From NCBI GenBank assembly GCA_030018715.1, contig JASEHN010000234.1, positions 1-5,431 of the forward strand: DNA of 5,431 bases, in the 5' to 3' direction. Below, one piece after another: positions 1 through 5,431 of the stretch (the first letter of the stretch is position 1; each line of letters begins with the position of its first letter). Below the pieces are notes generated by a model, which saw only the letters and a list, made by a program, of their open reading frames with translations, was not told the DNA's origin and made no database searches. Position numbers and translations under genes: made by a program. The DNA is from Thermodesulfobacteriota bacterium (GTDB lineage: Bacteria; Desulfobacterota; SM23-61).

Positions 1-1313
1 CCCATGATGGCAAACTCGGCGGTGGGCCAGGCATAGGCGATATCCGTTCCGTGGCAATTATGGCCCCCCATGGCCCAGTGCCCTCCCCCGTAGGCCTTGC
101 GGATGGTGATGGCCACTTTGGGAACGGTCGATTCGCAGAAAGCGTAGAGAAGTTTTGCTCCGTGGCGGATGATTCCTGTGTGCTCCTGTTGGATCCCTGG
201 AAGATAGCCGGGGGTATCTACCAGAAACAGCAGCGGGATGTTGAAGGCATCGCAAAAGCGAATAAACCGGGCACTTTTGTCCGAAGAATCGACGGTCAGG
301 GAGCCGCCCAGGAACATGGGTTGATTGGCGACGATCCCGATGGACATCCCCCCCAACCGGGCAAAGCCGGTAACGATGTTTTTCGCAAAGTCGGCCTTGG
401 CTTCCATGAAGTCGTCGTCATCCACGATTTTCTTGATGACTCGCCGGATGTCGTAGGCGCGCTGGGGATTCGAAGGGACTAAGTCCTCCAGTTCGGGAAC
501 CAGACGGTCCTCGGGATCCCCTGTAGGGCGGTCGGCGGGCAACTCCCGATAGTTGGGGGGAAAATAACTCAACAGCTTGCGAATCTGCTGGAAGCACTCT
601 TGCTCGCTGGCGACCAGAAAATCGGCCGCTCCAGTAACCTGAGTGCAAACCCGCGCGCCTCCCAGTTTGTCAAAGGTGATCTCCTCTCCGGTAATTTCCC
701 GGATGATGGCTGGACCGGTGATGAACATCTCCCCCAGGCCTTCGACGATGAAGACAAAATCTGTCAGGGCCGCACCGTAGACCGCATACCCGGCGCAGCG
801 GCCCAGGATGGCGGTGATCTGAGGGACGACCCCGGAGGCCTGGGTGTTGCTGTAAAAAACCGACAGCGCATAAGAGGTCTTGTCCGCCCCTTCCTGAATT
901 CTCCCGCCGGATGAATCGTTCAGCTGGATCAAGGGGGATCCGTTTTTCACCGCCTGATCGATGGTCAGCGCTATTTTGCGAATATGGGAACTGGAGCCCG
1001 ATCCTCCCATGATCAGGCTGTCATTGGCCGTAATGTAGACCCTCTGGTTGTCAATGTTCCCCCACCCCACAATGGCCCCGTCTCCCGGAAAGCGCTTGCG
1101 GTCTAAGCCGAAATCCCGGCCTGTGGGTTCGGCGAAAGGGTATTGTTCGCAAAAAGTGCCCGGGTCGAGAAGAGCCTCGATCCGCTCCCGGGCGGTTAAC
1201 AACCCTTTCTGGTGGACCTCGGCAATTTTTTGCTCCCCGGCCGCCACCTTGGCCTGAGCCCGCCGTTCCCGCAATTTTTGAATCGCCTCTTGCATGCCGG
1301 CATCTTTAGCCAA
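1..1313 (-). CDS. Acyl-CoA carboxylase carboxyltransferase (beta) subunit, 3' end cut by window
   Basis: This is the carboxyltransferase subunit of a biotin-dependent acyl-CoA carboxylase (propionyl-/methylmalonyl-CoA carboxylase beta family, cytoplasmic). It would move CO2 between carboxybiotin and an acyl-CoA. The visible 437 codons cover most of a protein usually about 510-520 residues long. The N-terminal crotonase-like half has LTARERIEALLDPGTF (39-54), LNDSSGGRIQEG (131-142) and GRCAGYAVYGAALTDF (171-186). The C-terminal half has GIVANQP (326-332), RFCDAFNIPLLFLVDTPGYLPG spread over 352-373, HGAKLLYAF (384-392) and RKAYGGGHWAM (405-415). The TTG start is chosen because AGGAGG lies 7 nt upstream; the next start, ATG at 1295, has no such site. 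Two oddities are Tyr176 where the family normally has the second Gly of CAGG, and Trp413 at the position that sets acyl specificity. No biotin carboxylase or carrier subunit is in the window, so the substrate is unknown and a decarboxylase-type complex is possible. Confidence 0.93.
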   Translation of the reverse strand, partial: MAKDAGMQEAIQKLRERRAQAKVAAGEQKIAEVHQKGLLTARERIEALLDPGTFCEQYPFAEPTGRDFGLDRKRFPGDGAIVGWGNIDNQRVYITANDSLIMGGSGSSSHIRKIALTIDQAVKNGSPLIQLNDSSGGRIQEGADKTSYALSVFYSNTQASGVVPQITAILGRCAGYAVYGAALTDFVFIVEGLGEMFITGPAIIREITGEEITFDKLGGARVCTQVTGAADFLVASEQECFQQIRKLLSYFPPNYRELPADRPTGDPEDRLVPELEDLVPSNPQRAYDIRRVIKKIVDDDDFMEAKADFAKNIVTGFARLGGMSIGIVANQPMFLGGSLTVDSSDKSARFIRFCDAFNIPLLFLVDTPGYLPGIQQEHTGIIRHGAKLLYAFCESTVPKVAITIRKAYGGGHWAMGGHNCHGTDIAYAWPTAEFAIM

Positions 1314-1320
1314 TTTCGGA

Positions 1321-1326
1321 CCTCCT
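1321..1326 (-). promoter_or_regulatory. Ribosome binding site of the carboxyltransferase gene
   Basis: A perfect AGGAGG on the minus strand ends 7 nt before the TTG at 1313. It decides the start codon for a gene that has no ATG at its proper N-terminus. Confidence 0.85.
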
Positions 1327-1328
1327 AT

Positions 1329-1344
1329 GCTCACCCCAGTGAGC
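1329..1344 (-). other. 6-bp hairpin just upstream of the carboxyltransferase ribosome binding site
   Basis: On the minus strand GCTCAC, a 4-nt loop (TGGG) and GTGAGC form a perfect 6-bp stem that ends 2 nt before AGGAGG. In mRNA it would stand directly against the ribosome binding site and could affect translation or mRNA stability. On the plus strand it is followed by TTTT, but no plus-strand gene ends here, so a terminator role is unlikely. Confidence 0.5.
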
Positions 1345-1380
1345 TTTTATTTGCTTTTGACAATTTAAATTAAAATTAGC

Positions 1381-1405
1381 CACAGAGGGCACAGAGATCA
1401 CAGAG
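1381..1405. repeat. Three CACAGAG units with 9-nt period
   Basis: CACAGAG occurs at 1381-1387, 1390-1396 and 1399-1405, separated by GG/GC-like and AT dinucleotides, giving an exact 9-nt step. Similar CACAGAG-type strings are, from memory, frequent in intergenic regions of environmental Deltaproteobacteria; the function is unknown. It lies in the gap between the hydrolase and carboxyltransferase genes. Confidence 0.7.
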
Positions 1406-1431
1406 TTCTTAAAACCGAAAAAATAAAGGAT

Positions 1432-1445
1432 AAGTGTCAAGTGTC
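1432..1445. repeat. Tandem pair of AAGTGTC
   Basis: AAGTGTC is present twice without spacing (1432-1438 and 1439-1445). On the minus strand it reads GACACTTGACACTT and contains a TTGACA (1440-1435) that looks like a -35 box, but no good -10 box follows at 16-18 nt, so a promoter is not claimed. It adjoins the palindrome at 1454-1468 and is probably part of the same dispersed intergenic element. Confidence 0.6.
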
Positions 1446-1453
1446 TAAAGCGA

Positions 1454-1468
1454 TCCGCCTGAGGCGGA
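1454..1468. repeat. TCCGCC-TGA-GGCGGA palindrome flanked by CTAAAG direct repeats
   Basis: TCCGCC and GGCGGA form a perfect 6-bp, GC-rich stem around a 3-nt loop. The hexamer CTAAAG occurs directly on both sides (1445-1450 and 1469-1474). No T-run follows on either strand, so it is not a standard terminator. It resembles short palindromic intergenic repeats (REP-like) and could stabilise the 3' end of the upstream hydrolase mRNA. Confidence 0.65.
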
Positions 1469-1477
1469 CTAAAGTTG

Positions 1478-1493
1478 AAAAAAGGAATTTCCT
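1478..1493 (-). terminator. Weak possible intrinsic terminator after the M20 gene
   Basis: On the minus strand, 11 nt past the hydrolase stop codon, AGGA and TCCT can pair around a 3-nt loop and are followed by six T. The stem is only 4 bp and rich in A-T ends, so termination would be inefficient at best. Confidence 0.25.
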
Positions 1494-1504
1494 ATATAAT
1501 TTAA

Positions 1505-2761
1505 TTAGCCTGGCGAGCCTTCAGCGCTTAAAATCCTCCGAATCAAATGGGCATAAATTAGGGCCGCCTTTTCCAACTGGCTGATTTCCACGGATTCATC
1601 AACGACATGAGAGGAGTTGCCAGGACCCAGAATGACCGAGGGGATATTCCCCTGATGCACCAGGAAGGTCATATCCGTAGCGGCGATCAGTCCCCGGGGA
1701 GATTCTCTACGACCGGTCACCTCGTAAATGGTCTCGATGACTGCTCGAACAATCGGTTCCTCCGGCGAGATGGCCACCGGCTCCTTATCCATCCCCAGGA
1801 CTTCTACTTGGCATTGGAAGGAAGGGTCCCTGGCTGCCATGCTCTGGATCCATTCATTGATTTCGTGGTCGAATTGTTCGCTTCCCTCTCCTGGAATCCG
1901 ACGCCGATCCATCTGCAGTTCGCAATAATCGGGGATGACATTGTCCTTGACTCCCCCACGGACCACATTGGCACTGGCCACCGGGGAGCCGAGTAGGGGG
2001 TGCTTTTTGGCACCCAGCCGTTCATTCAATTCCTCGATAAACAGGGCCAGGCGAGCAATCGGGTAAATGGCATTGCGTCCTTGGGCAGGATCGGAGGAGT
2101 GGGCACTTCGTCCTTGCACAGACAACTTGCGGCGGCTTACCCCTTTGTGGGCGATAAACGGTTTAAGACTCGTCGGCTCGCCGACAATCGCCACTGCGGG
2201 ACGGGAATCCTTCCCTCGGTTCTTCAACCAGAATTGGGTCCCCAGGCCCCCCGTTTCTTCAGCGGCTACAGCTGTCAGGATGAGCTCTCCCCGCAAGGTT
2301 TTGGCCGCCGACAGGGATAGACGTACCGCGGCCATCATGGCGGCTATGCTGCCTTTGGCATCACAGGAGCCGCGCCCATATATGCGGTCGCCAATGATTC
2401 GCGGTTCAAAGGGAGGATGAGTCCAAGGAGTTTCTCCCGCGGGAACCACGTCCAGATGACTGTTAAAGATCAAACAGGGTCCTTCCTCCGCCCGGTGAAA
2501 AGGAATCTTGCAGACCGCGTTTCCCCGCCCGGGGGAGAACTCTTGCAGGTTGGCAAATGCCCCCAGGGAAGCCATACGGGCGTGAACGAGTTTTGCCGCC
2601 TCCAATTCCTTTCCAGGCGGGTTGGAGGTGTCTATGGCGATTAAATCGCCAAGATCGTCCAACAGAGACTTCTTAATATCTTGAGGAAGTCCAATTCCCT
2701 TCCCTGGGTCGCCATATTTAGGTAGGCCGACAGCAGATCGATCTTTTTCCCCAGGGCTCAC
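1505..2761 (-). CDS. M20-family zinc metallopeptidase / ArgE-DapE-type amidohydrolase
   Basis: This 418-residue protein belongs to the M20 peptidase family (acetylornithine deacetylase, succinyl-diaminopimelate desuccinylase, carboxypeptidase), cytoplasmic di-zinc enzymes that cut an amide bond next to a carboxylate. Counted from the GTG start, the catalytic set is complete: HLD at 102-104, Asp134 in GRGSCDAKG, the Glu168-Glu169 pair (general base and metal ligand), Glu195 in GEPT and the C-terminal His385 in SSHVVDE. The inserted lid/dimerisation domain carries HKGVSRRKLSVQGRSAHSS, as in ArgE-like enzymes. The length is typical. A TTG at 2794 would add 11 residues with only a weak GGAG, whereas GTG at 2761 has AGGAGG at 7 nt. 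The GntR gene lies 81 nt upstream, suggesting co-transcription and a catabolic role on an N-acyl amino acid or dipeptide-like substrate. The exact substrate cannot be inferred. Confidence 0.93.
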   Translation of the reverse strand: MSPGEKDRSAVGLPKYGDPGKGIGLPQDIKKSLLDDLGDLIAIDTSNPPGKELEAAKLVHARMASLGAFANLQEFSPGRGNAVCKIPFHRAEEGPCLIFNSHLDVVPAGETPWTHPPFEPRIIGDRIYGRGSCDAKGSIAAMMAAVRLSLSAAKTLRGELILTAVAAEETGGLGTQFWLKNRGKDSRPAVAIVGEPTSLKPFIAHKGVSRRKLSVQGRSAHSSDPAQGRNAIYPIARLALFIEELNERLGAKKHPLLGSPVASANVVRGGVKDNVIPDYCELQMDRRRIPGEGSEQFDHEINEWIQSMAARDPSFQCQVEVLGMDKEPVAISPEEPIVRAVIETIYEVTGRRESPRGLIAATDMTFLVHQGNIPSVILGPGNSSHVVDESVEISQLEKAALIYAHLIRRILSAEGSPG

Positions 2762-2768
2762 TGTCTTT

Positions 2769-2774
2769 CCTCCT
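2769..2774 (-). promoter_or_regulatory. Ribosome binding site deciding the GTG start of the M20 gene
   Basis: A perfect AGGAGG on the minus strand ends 7 nt before GTG at 2761, the same sequence and spacing as at the carboxyltransferase gene. It argues against the longer reading from TTG at 2794, because the site would then lie inside the coding sequence. Confidence 0.8.
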
Positions 2775-2842
2775 GTCAAGCTTCGAGGATGCAACCAAAC
2801 TCCATGATCAACTTCTGCCCATGACCGGCTTAAAAAATCACC

Positions 2843-3529
2843 CTATCGGCAAAAGGATTGGAGTTCTTGGGAATTAAGAAAATCTTCAAGTACGCTGCGA
2901 AGATGCGCGGACATCCGCTCCTCGGCTTGGGTTCCATCTCTTTTTTCAATGGCGGCAAAGATTAAAACGTGCTCTTTATGCAATTTGGCCACCCGCCCGA
3001 GAATGAGGCTGGCTATCTTCCGGTAACGATCAAGGTGGTTTCTAAGGGTTGAGTAAGCTTGGACGATTCTTTCATTTTTGGTTGCCGCGAGGAGAAAATC
3101 GTGAAATTTGGTATTGGCAATAAAGCAGCGTTTTACATCTCCCCGGCGCAGAGCTTCTTCAGCTTCCCTAAGAATTTTTTTCGCCCCCTGGGGTTCCAAT
3201 TCGGAATAATTTTCACTGAGAACCTTTACAGAGAATCTCTCGAGAGCTTCACGGAGCTGGAAAATTTCGTGAATATTCTTCCGGCTGATCTCCGTTACAA
3301 AGCACCCTTTAAAAGGAACATTGTAGACCAAACCATCCTGTTCCAGCAGCATGAGAGCCTCCCGAATAGGAGACTTGCTAACCCCCAATTCTTCTGCTAA
3401 GCGGTTTTCAACCAATTGTTCATTGGGAGAGAGGGATAATTCGATAATACTTTTCCTTAGGACTTCATAGACCTTGTCTTTAAGGAGCTGGACGTCAGAG
3501 ATTTTTCCCAAGCGGTATTTTTCCTGCAT
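2843..3529 (-). CDS. GntR-family transcriptional regulator, FadR/FCD subgroup
   Basis: This 228-residue DNA-binding regulator has the usual FadR-type layout. An N-terminal winged helix-turn-helix occupies about residues 13-80, with ENRLAEELGVSKSPIREAL (41-59), LLEQDGLV (61-68) and the wing KGCFV (74-78). The C-terminal helical FCD ligand-binding domain occupies about 85-220. The likely FCD metal ligands are Asn139, His143, His187 and His209; Asn139 stands where many members have Asp. Such proteins usually bind a small carboxylate and repress neighbouring catabolic genes, so the M20 gene 81 nt downstream is the most likely target besides its own promoter. The ATG at 3529 has only a weak GGAT-like ribosome binding site. 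A TTG seven codons in is an alternative start but would hardly change the domain. The effector is unknown. Confidence 0.93.
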   Translation of the reverse strand: MQEKYRLGKISDVQLLKDKVYEVLRKSIIELSLSPNEQLVENRLAEELGVSKSPIREALMLLEQDGLVYNVPFKGCFVTEISRKNIHEIFQLREALERFSVKVLSENYSELEPQGAKKILREAEEALRRGDVKRCFIANTKFHDFLLAATKNERIVQAYSTLRNHLDRYRKIASLILGRVAKLHKEHVLIFAAIEKRDGTQAEERMSAHLRSVLEDFLNSQELQSFCR

Positions 3530-3539
3530 CGATTATCCG

Positions 3540-3559
3540 CATATGATATCTGATATATG
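3540..3559. promoter_or_regulatory. Candidate operator for the GntR regulator
   Basis: An AT-rich stretch 11 nt upstream of the regulator ATG contains CATAT and ATATG as inverted arms 10 nt apart, a central GATATC palindrome, and TGATAT twice at a 7-nt step (3544, 3551). It lies between the possible -10 region and the start codon, where an autorepressor site is expected. It does not match a well-known FadR-family consensus, so this is inference from position and symmetry. Confidence 0.35.
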
Positions 3560-3567
3560 GTATTATC

Positions 3568-3594
3568 CTTATAAAAAATTGGAGGGCTTGTCAA
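3568..3594 (-). promoter_or_regulatory. Candidate sigma-70 promoter of the GntR gene
   Basis: On the minus strand a perfect -35 box TTGACA (3594-3589) is followed after 15 nt by TATAAG (3573-3568), five of six matches to TATAAT. The spacer is 2 nt short; a 17-nt spacer would give the poorer TAAGGA. It lies 38 nt upstream of the regulator ATG and would drive the regulator and the M20 gene. Confidence 0.4.
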
Positions 3595-3649
3595 GGAAAA
3601 AAGGTTTAATTGCTCAAACGGGAAAAGGATCAACAGCAGGAGGAAGAAA

Positions 3650-3892
3650 TCAAAATACTAAACGGGATACTGTTTGCAGGGTCAAGTCCAGACTTTCACA
3701 TTGAAAATAACTCTTATTACTACAGCTCATTTTAATCTTTAAGGAAAGGGCTGCTACCGGCTGGTCTTGGATAAAGGCCAGGTATTTCAAACGATTTCCC
3801 AAAAGTTTCTGGAACCCCAAATATGGTTTATCTCTGATAAATTTCCCAAAGAAGAAGCGCTGGGAAGGAATCAATCGTAGATGGGTTGGCAA
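3650..3892 (-). pseudogene. Remnant resembling the N-terminal part of a DUF4338/DruA-type protein
   Basis: An 80-codon frame (TTG at 3892, no clear ribosome binding site) contains LRLIPSQ, then FIRDKPYLGFQKLLGNRLKY, then LAFIQDQPVAALS. This order resembles the conserved block of DUF4338 proteins (HYLG, then LVG.xLRY, then G..xAxLs), a family that includes DruA of the Druantia defence system and many transposase-associated proteins. Full-length members are several times longer. After about residue 53 the match stops and the expected RD.xIGW segment is not visible in any frame I read, so the gene looks truncated. The usual first His of HYLG is Pro here. Its first 22 nt overlap the end of the radical SAM gene, so the true homology may begin just inside it. 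The assignment is from memory of the family pattern; a chance open frame is possible. Confidence 0.45.
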
Positions 3893-5431
3893 GGCAAAAG
3901 GGCAACGGGTATGCCCACCGCTCTGCGGATGTCTGAATAAACCCTGCCTTGTAAGTCTCTTTTCCAGTCGCCGAGGGAGAAAGGAGATGAAGGAATGACG
4001 ATCAAGTCCGGAGGGGGATTCTTTTTTAAGTATTCCCTGATGGCCTCGATAAAATCTTCTACCACCAAGAGGTCCCCCATAAAAATATTCCCCCCGAAAA
4101 ACCGGTTCTTAGGAACTTCAACCTGAATCTGAATATCTCCCAAGAGCGAGGATTCCCGCAAGATTTGGTGAAAAACGGGCTTGACCAAGCGGGAGGAGAG
4201 GAGAAGGACCCGTTTGGCTTTGTAATCCAATATCAGGGATTTTAAATCTTCCAGCGTGCTGTGTCTGAATCCAGCTCCCATAAAAATAGTTCCCAGATGG
4301 TGATCCGTCTCTGGTGTGTAGGGATAATCAAAATGAATGGGGGAAAGCTCGACTTCGATGATTTCTTTCCCCCTCTGTATTAAAAGGTTGACGGACGGAC
4401 TCCCGCTTTGGTGTTGGAGGCGGAGGAGTTCGCGGGCCTGCGCTCTGGATGAAATTTTCAAGCCTCCGATGGAAAGGATCAGGTCGCCGGATTTCAGCCC
4501 GCAGAGGGCCGCCGGAGAATTTTTCACTATCCCCAAAATGGTTGGGAGATTGAACTTTTCCTCATGGAGTGTTTCTTCATAGAGGCTCGGCTTGACGACC
4601 AGGGGAGTCTGGATTTTCTCCCGCAGGGAACGTATGGCCGAGAGCACCGATGACCATACTTCCTCGTGGTCGAATAAGGGGTCCTTCGAAAGATACTGAC
4701 TGTAGCCCGGGAGGCTCACTTCTATTAGGTGGGTATCATGCTCATTTGCATAGATCACGGTTTCCTTGAGATCCTCCAGCATTTCCTGGACCGAAGGAAA
4801 AGGCCAGGGAACGATTACCACGGCATAGGGAACCCGGCTCTCCTTAAGCAGAGGGAGTGACCCAATGGCCACCTCAGGGTTTTTCCTTCCCATGATCTGG
4901 GAGCGCCGAATCGGAGAGGAACTGTTCAGGGAGAGGTAGAGATAGATCGGTTGGAGCGCAGAGAGCTTTTGGATAAAATCCGATGTCAAATTGTTTCCAT
5001 TGGTGGAAAGGCGGAGAGGGCGACCTGTTTTTTTTCGCAGTTCGGTCATGAGTTCCAGGGCGTAAGGATGGCAGAGAATTTCGTAAGGGCTCCCCAGGGT
5101 GGGGAAGAGCGCTCGTTTGGAGCGTGGGGAAAAATATTTCAACCGGGTTCGGGCTTCCTCGTATTCCTCTTCGGCCGATCTTGGGGGCTGCTGCAAGGCC
5201 AGCGAGGGAGGGTTCCCTCTGAGGTAACAGAAGCTGCAGTGACAATCGCAGCGCGTGGCCAGATGCTCAAAGATTTCTGCCGGGTCTCCGGCAGAAGAAA
5301 CCAGCCAATGGTTCAGGTTCTTCAGCCGGAAACCATCGATCTTGACCGGCCTTCCGTTTGATTCCAAAGCCACGATCGATAGGATGCTTTCTAAGGTTCT
5401 CTTGAGGTGAGGAATACGGGGTTCGTAAAGC
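3871..5431 (-). CDS. Radical SAM protein with internal PDZ and C-terminal DUF512-like domain, 5' end probably outside window
   Basis: Residues are numbered from GTG at 5373 (500 codons). The radical SAM part has the 4Fe-4S motif C42-x3-C46-x2-C49 followed by YLRGNP, a TLGSP segment (92-96) in the place of the usual GGE motif, STNGN (123-127) and LSLNSSSP (147-154). A PDZ domain occupies about 277-344 (SPAALCGLKSGDLILSIGG at 286-304). The end, about 358-495, resembles DUF512, with VPKNRFFGG at 420-428 and DLIVIPSS at 456-463. Proteins with PDZ, radical SAM and DUF512 domains (TIGR03279 type) exist in Clostridia and Cyanobacteria, function unknown, but there PDZ comes first. The frame remains open for 19 more codons to the window edge with plausible protein sequence, no other ATG/GTG/TTG, and no ribosome binding site before GTG 5373, so the real start is probably upstream. 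Expected role: cytoplasmic SAM-dependent radical chemistry on an unknown substrate. Confidence 0.88.
   Translation of the reverse strand, partial: LYEPRIPHLKRTLESILSIVALESNGRPVKIDGFRLKNLNHWLVSSAGDPAEIFEHLATRCDCHCSFCYLRGNPPSLALQQPPRSAEEEYEEARTRLKYFSPRSKRALFPTLGSPYEILCHPYALELMTELRKKTGRPLRLSTNGNNLTSDFIQKLSALQPIYLYLSLNSSSPIRRSQIMGRKNPEVAIGSLPLLKESRVPYAVVIVPWPFPSVQEMLEDLKETVIYANEHDTHLIEVSLPGYSQYLSKDPLFDHEEVWSSVLSAIRSLREKIQTPLVVKPSLYEETLHEEKFNLPTILGIVKNSPAALCGLKSGDLILSIGGLKISSRAQARELLRLQHQSGSPSVNLLIQRGKEIIEVELSPIHFDYPYTPETDHHLGTIFMGAGFRHSTLEDLKSLILDYKAKRVLLLSSRLVKPVFHQILRESSLLGDIQIQVEVPKNRFFGGNIFMGDLLVVEDFIEAIREYLKKNPPPDLIVIPSSPFSLGDWKRDLQGRVYSDIRRAVGIPVALLPCQPIYD

Noticed and set aside
51..914. 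Plus-strand open frames of 143 and 104 codons
   Set aside because: They lie opposite the carboxyltransferase gene, whose minus-strand frame has continuous family motifs; the plus-strand products show no recognisable domain.
1329..1348. Plus-strand hairpin followed by TTTT as a terminator
   Set aside because: No plus-strand gene precedes it, and the T-run is short; it fits better as a leader hairpin on the minus strand.
1412..1440. TTGACA at 1440-1435 (minus) as a carboxyltransferase promoter
   Set aside because: No acceptable -10 box is found 16-18 nt downstream, and the hexamer is generated by the tandem AAGTGTC repeat.
1607..2644. Several plus-strand open frames of 66-129 codons
   Set aside because: They are antisense to the M20 gene, which has all its metal-binding residues, and resemble no known protein.
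3684..3695. AAGTC/GACTT inverted repeat as a terminator for the radical SAM gene
   Set aside because: The stem is 5 bp with a 2-nt loop and no T-run follows; it is too weak to support.
3474..3704. Plus-strand 76-codon frame crossing the GntR start and upstream region
   Set aside because: It has no clear ribosome binding site or recognisable domain, and runs antisense across the likely promoter of the regulator.
3650..3892. A functional Druantia-type defence system
   Set aside because: Only a short DUF4338-like fragment is present, with no helicase or other Druantia genes in the window.
4874..5361. 123-codon minus-strand and 136-codon plus-strand frames over the radical SAM gene
   Set aside because: Both overlap the coding region of the CX3CX2C cluster motif in other frames and are low-complexity (Pro/Ser or Gly/Arg rich) shadows.

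Overview
All recognisable genes in this window lie on the minus strand, so the reading order runs from position 5431 down to 1. Four protein-coding genes and one gene remnant are visible. Frequent GTG/TTG starts with a clean AGGAGG ribosome binding site, short dispersed intergenic motifs (CACAGAG triplets and a TCCGCC/GGCGGA palindrome) and the gene families present suggest an anaerobic bacterium, possibly of the Desulfobacterota (former Deltaproteobacteria) or a similar environmental lineage. This taxonomic guess is inference only.

Layout in transcription order. (1) 5431-3871: a radical SAM protein with an internal PDZ domain and a DUF512-like C-terminal domain, whose reading frame stays open to the window edge. 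(2) About 3892-3650: an 80-codon remnant that resembles the N-terminal part of DUF4338/DruA-type (transposase-associated) proteins. (3) A promoter/operator-like stretch at about 3594-3540. (4) 3529-2843: a GntR-family regulator of the FadR/FCD subgroup. (5) 2761-1505: an M20-family zinc amidohydrolase (ArgE/DapE/carboxypeptidase type), with a GTG start chosen because a perfect AGGAGG sits 7 nt upstream. (6) A 191-bp gap holding several short repeats and palindromes. (7) 1313-1: the carboxyltransferase (beta) subunit of a biotin-dependent acyl-CoA carboxylase, TTG start, cut at its 3' end by the window edge.

The GntR regulator, the M20 hydrolase and perhaps the carboxylase look like a small catabolic unit: the regulator would sense a carboxylate, the hydrolase would release an amino acid or acyl group, and the carboxylase would process an acyl-CoA. 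The 81-nt regulator-hydrolase gap has no visible terminator. The hydrolase-carboxylase gap is long and may break the unit. No substrate can be named from the sequence. The radical SAM gene appears functionally separate.

The items most worth a second look are the domain order of the radical SAM protein (radical SAM, then PDZ, then DUF512, instead of PDZ first), the bulky Trp and Tyr in the carboxylase active-site loops, and the DUF4338-like remnant touching the end of the radical SAM gene. I saw no RNA gene, CRISPR array, complete mobile element or convincing new multi-gene system.
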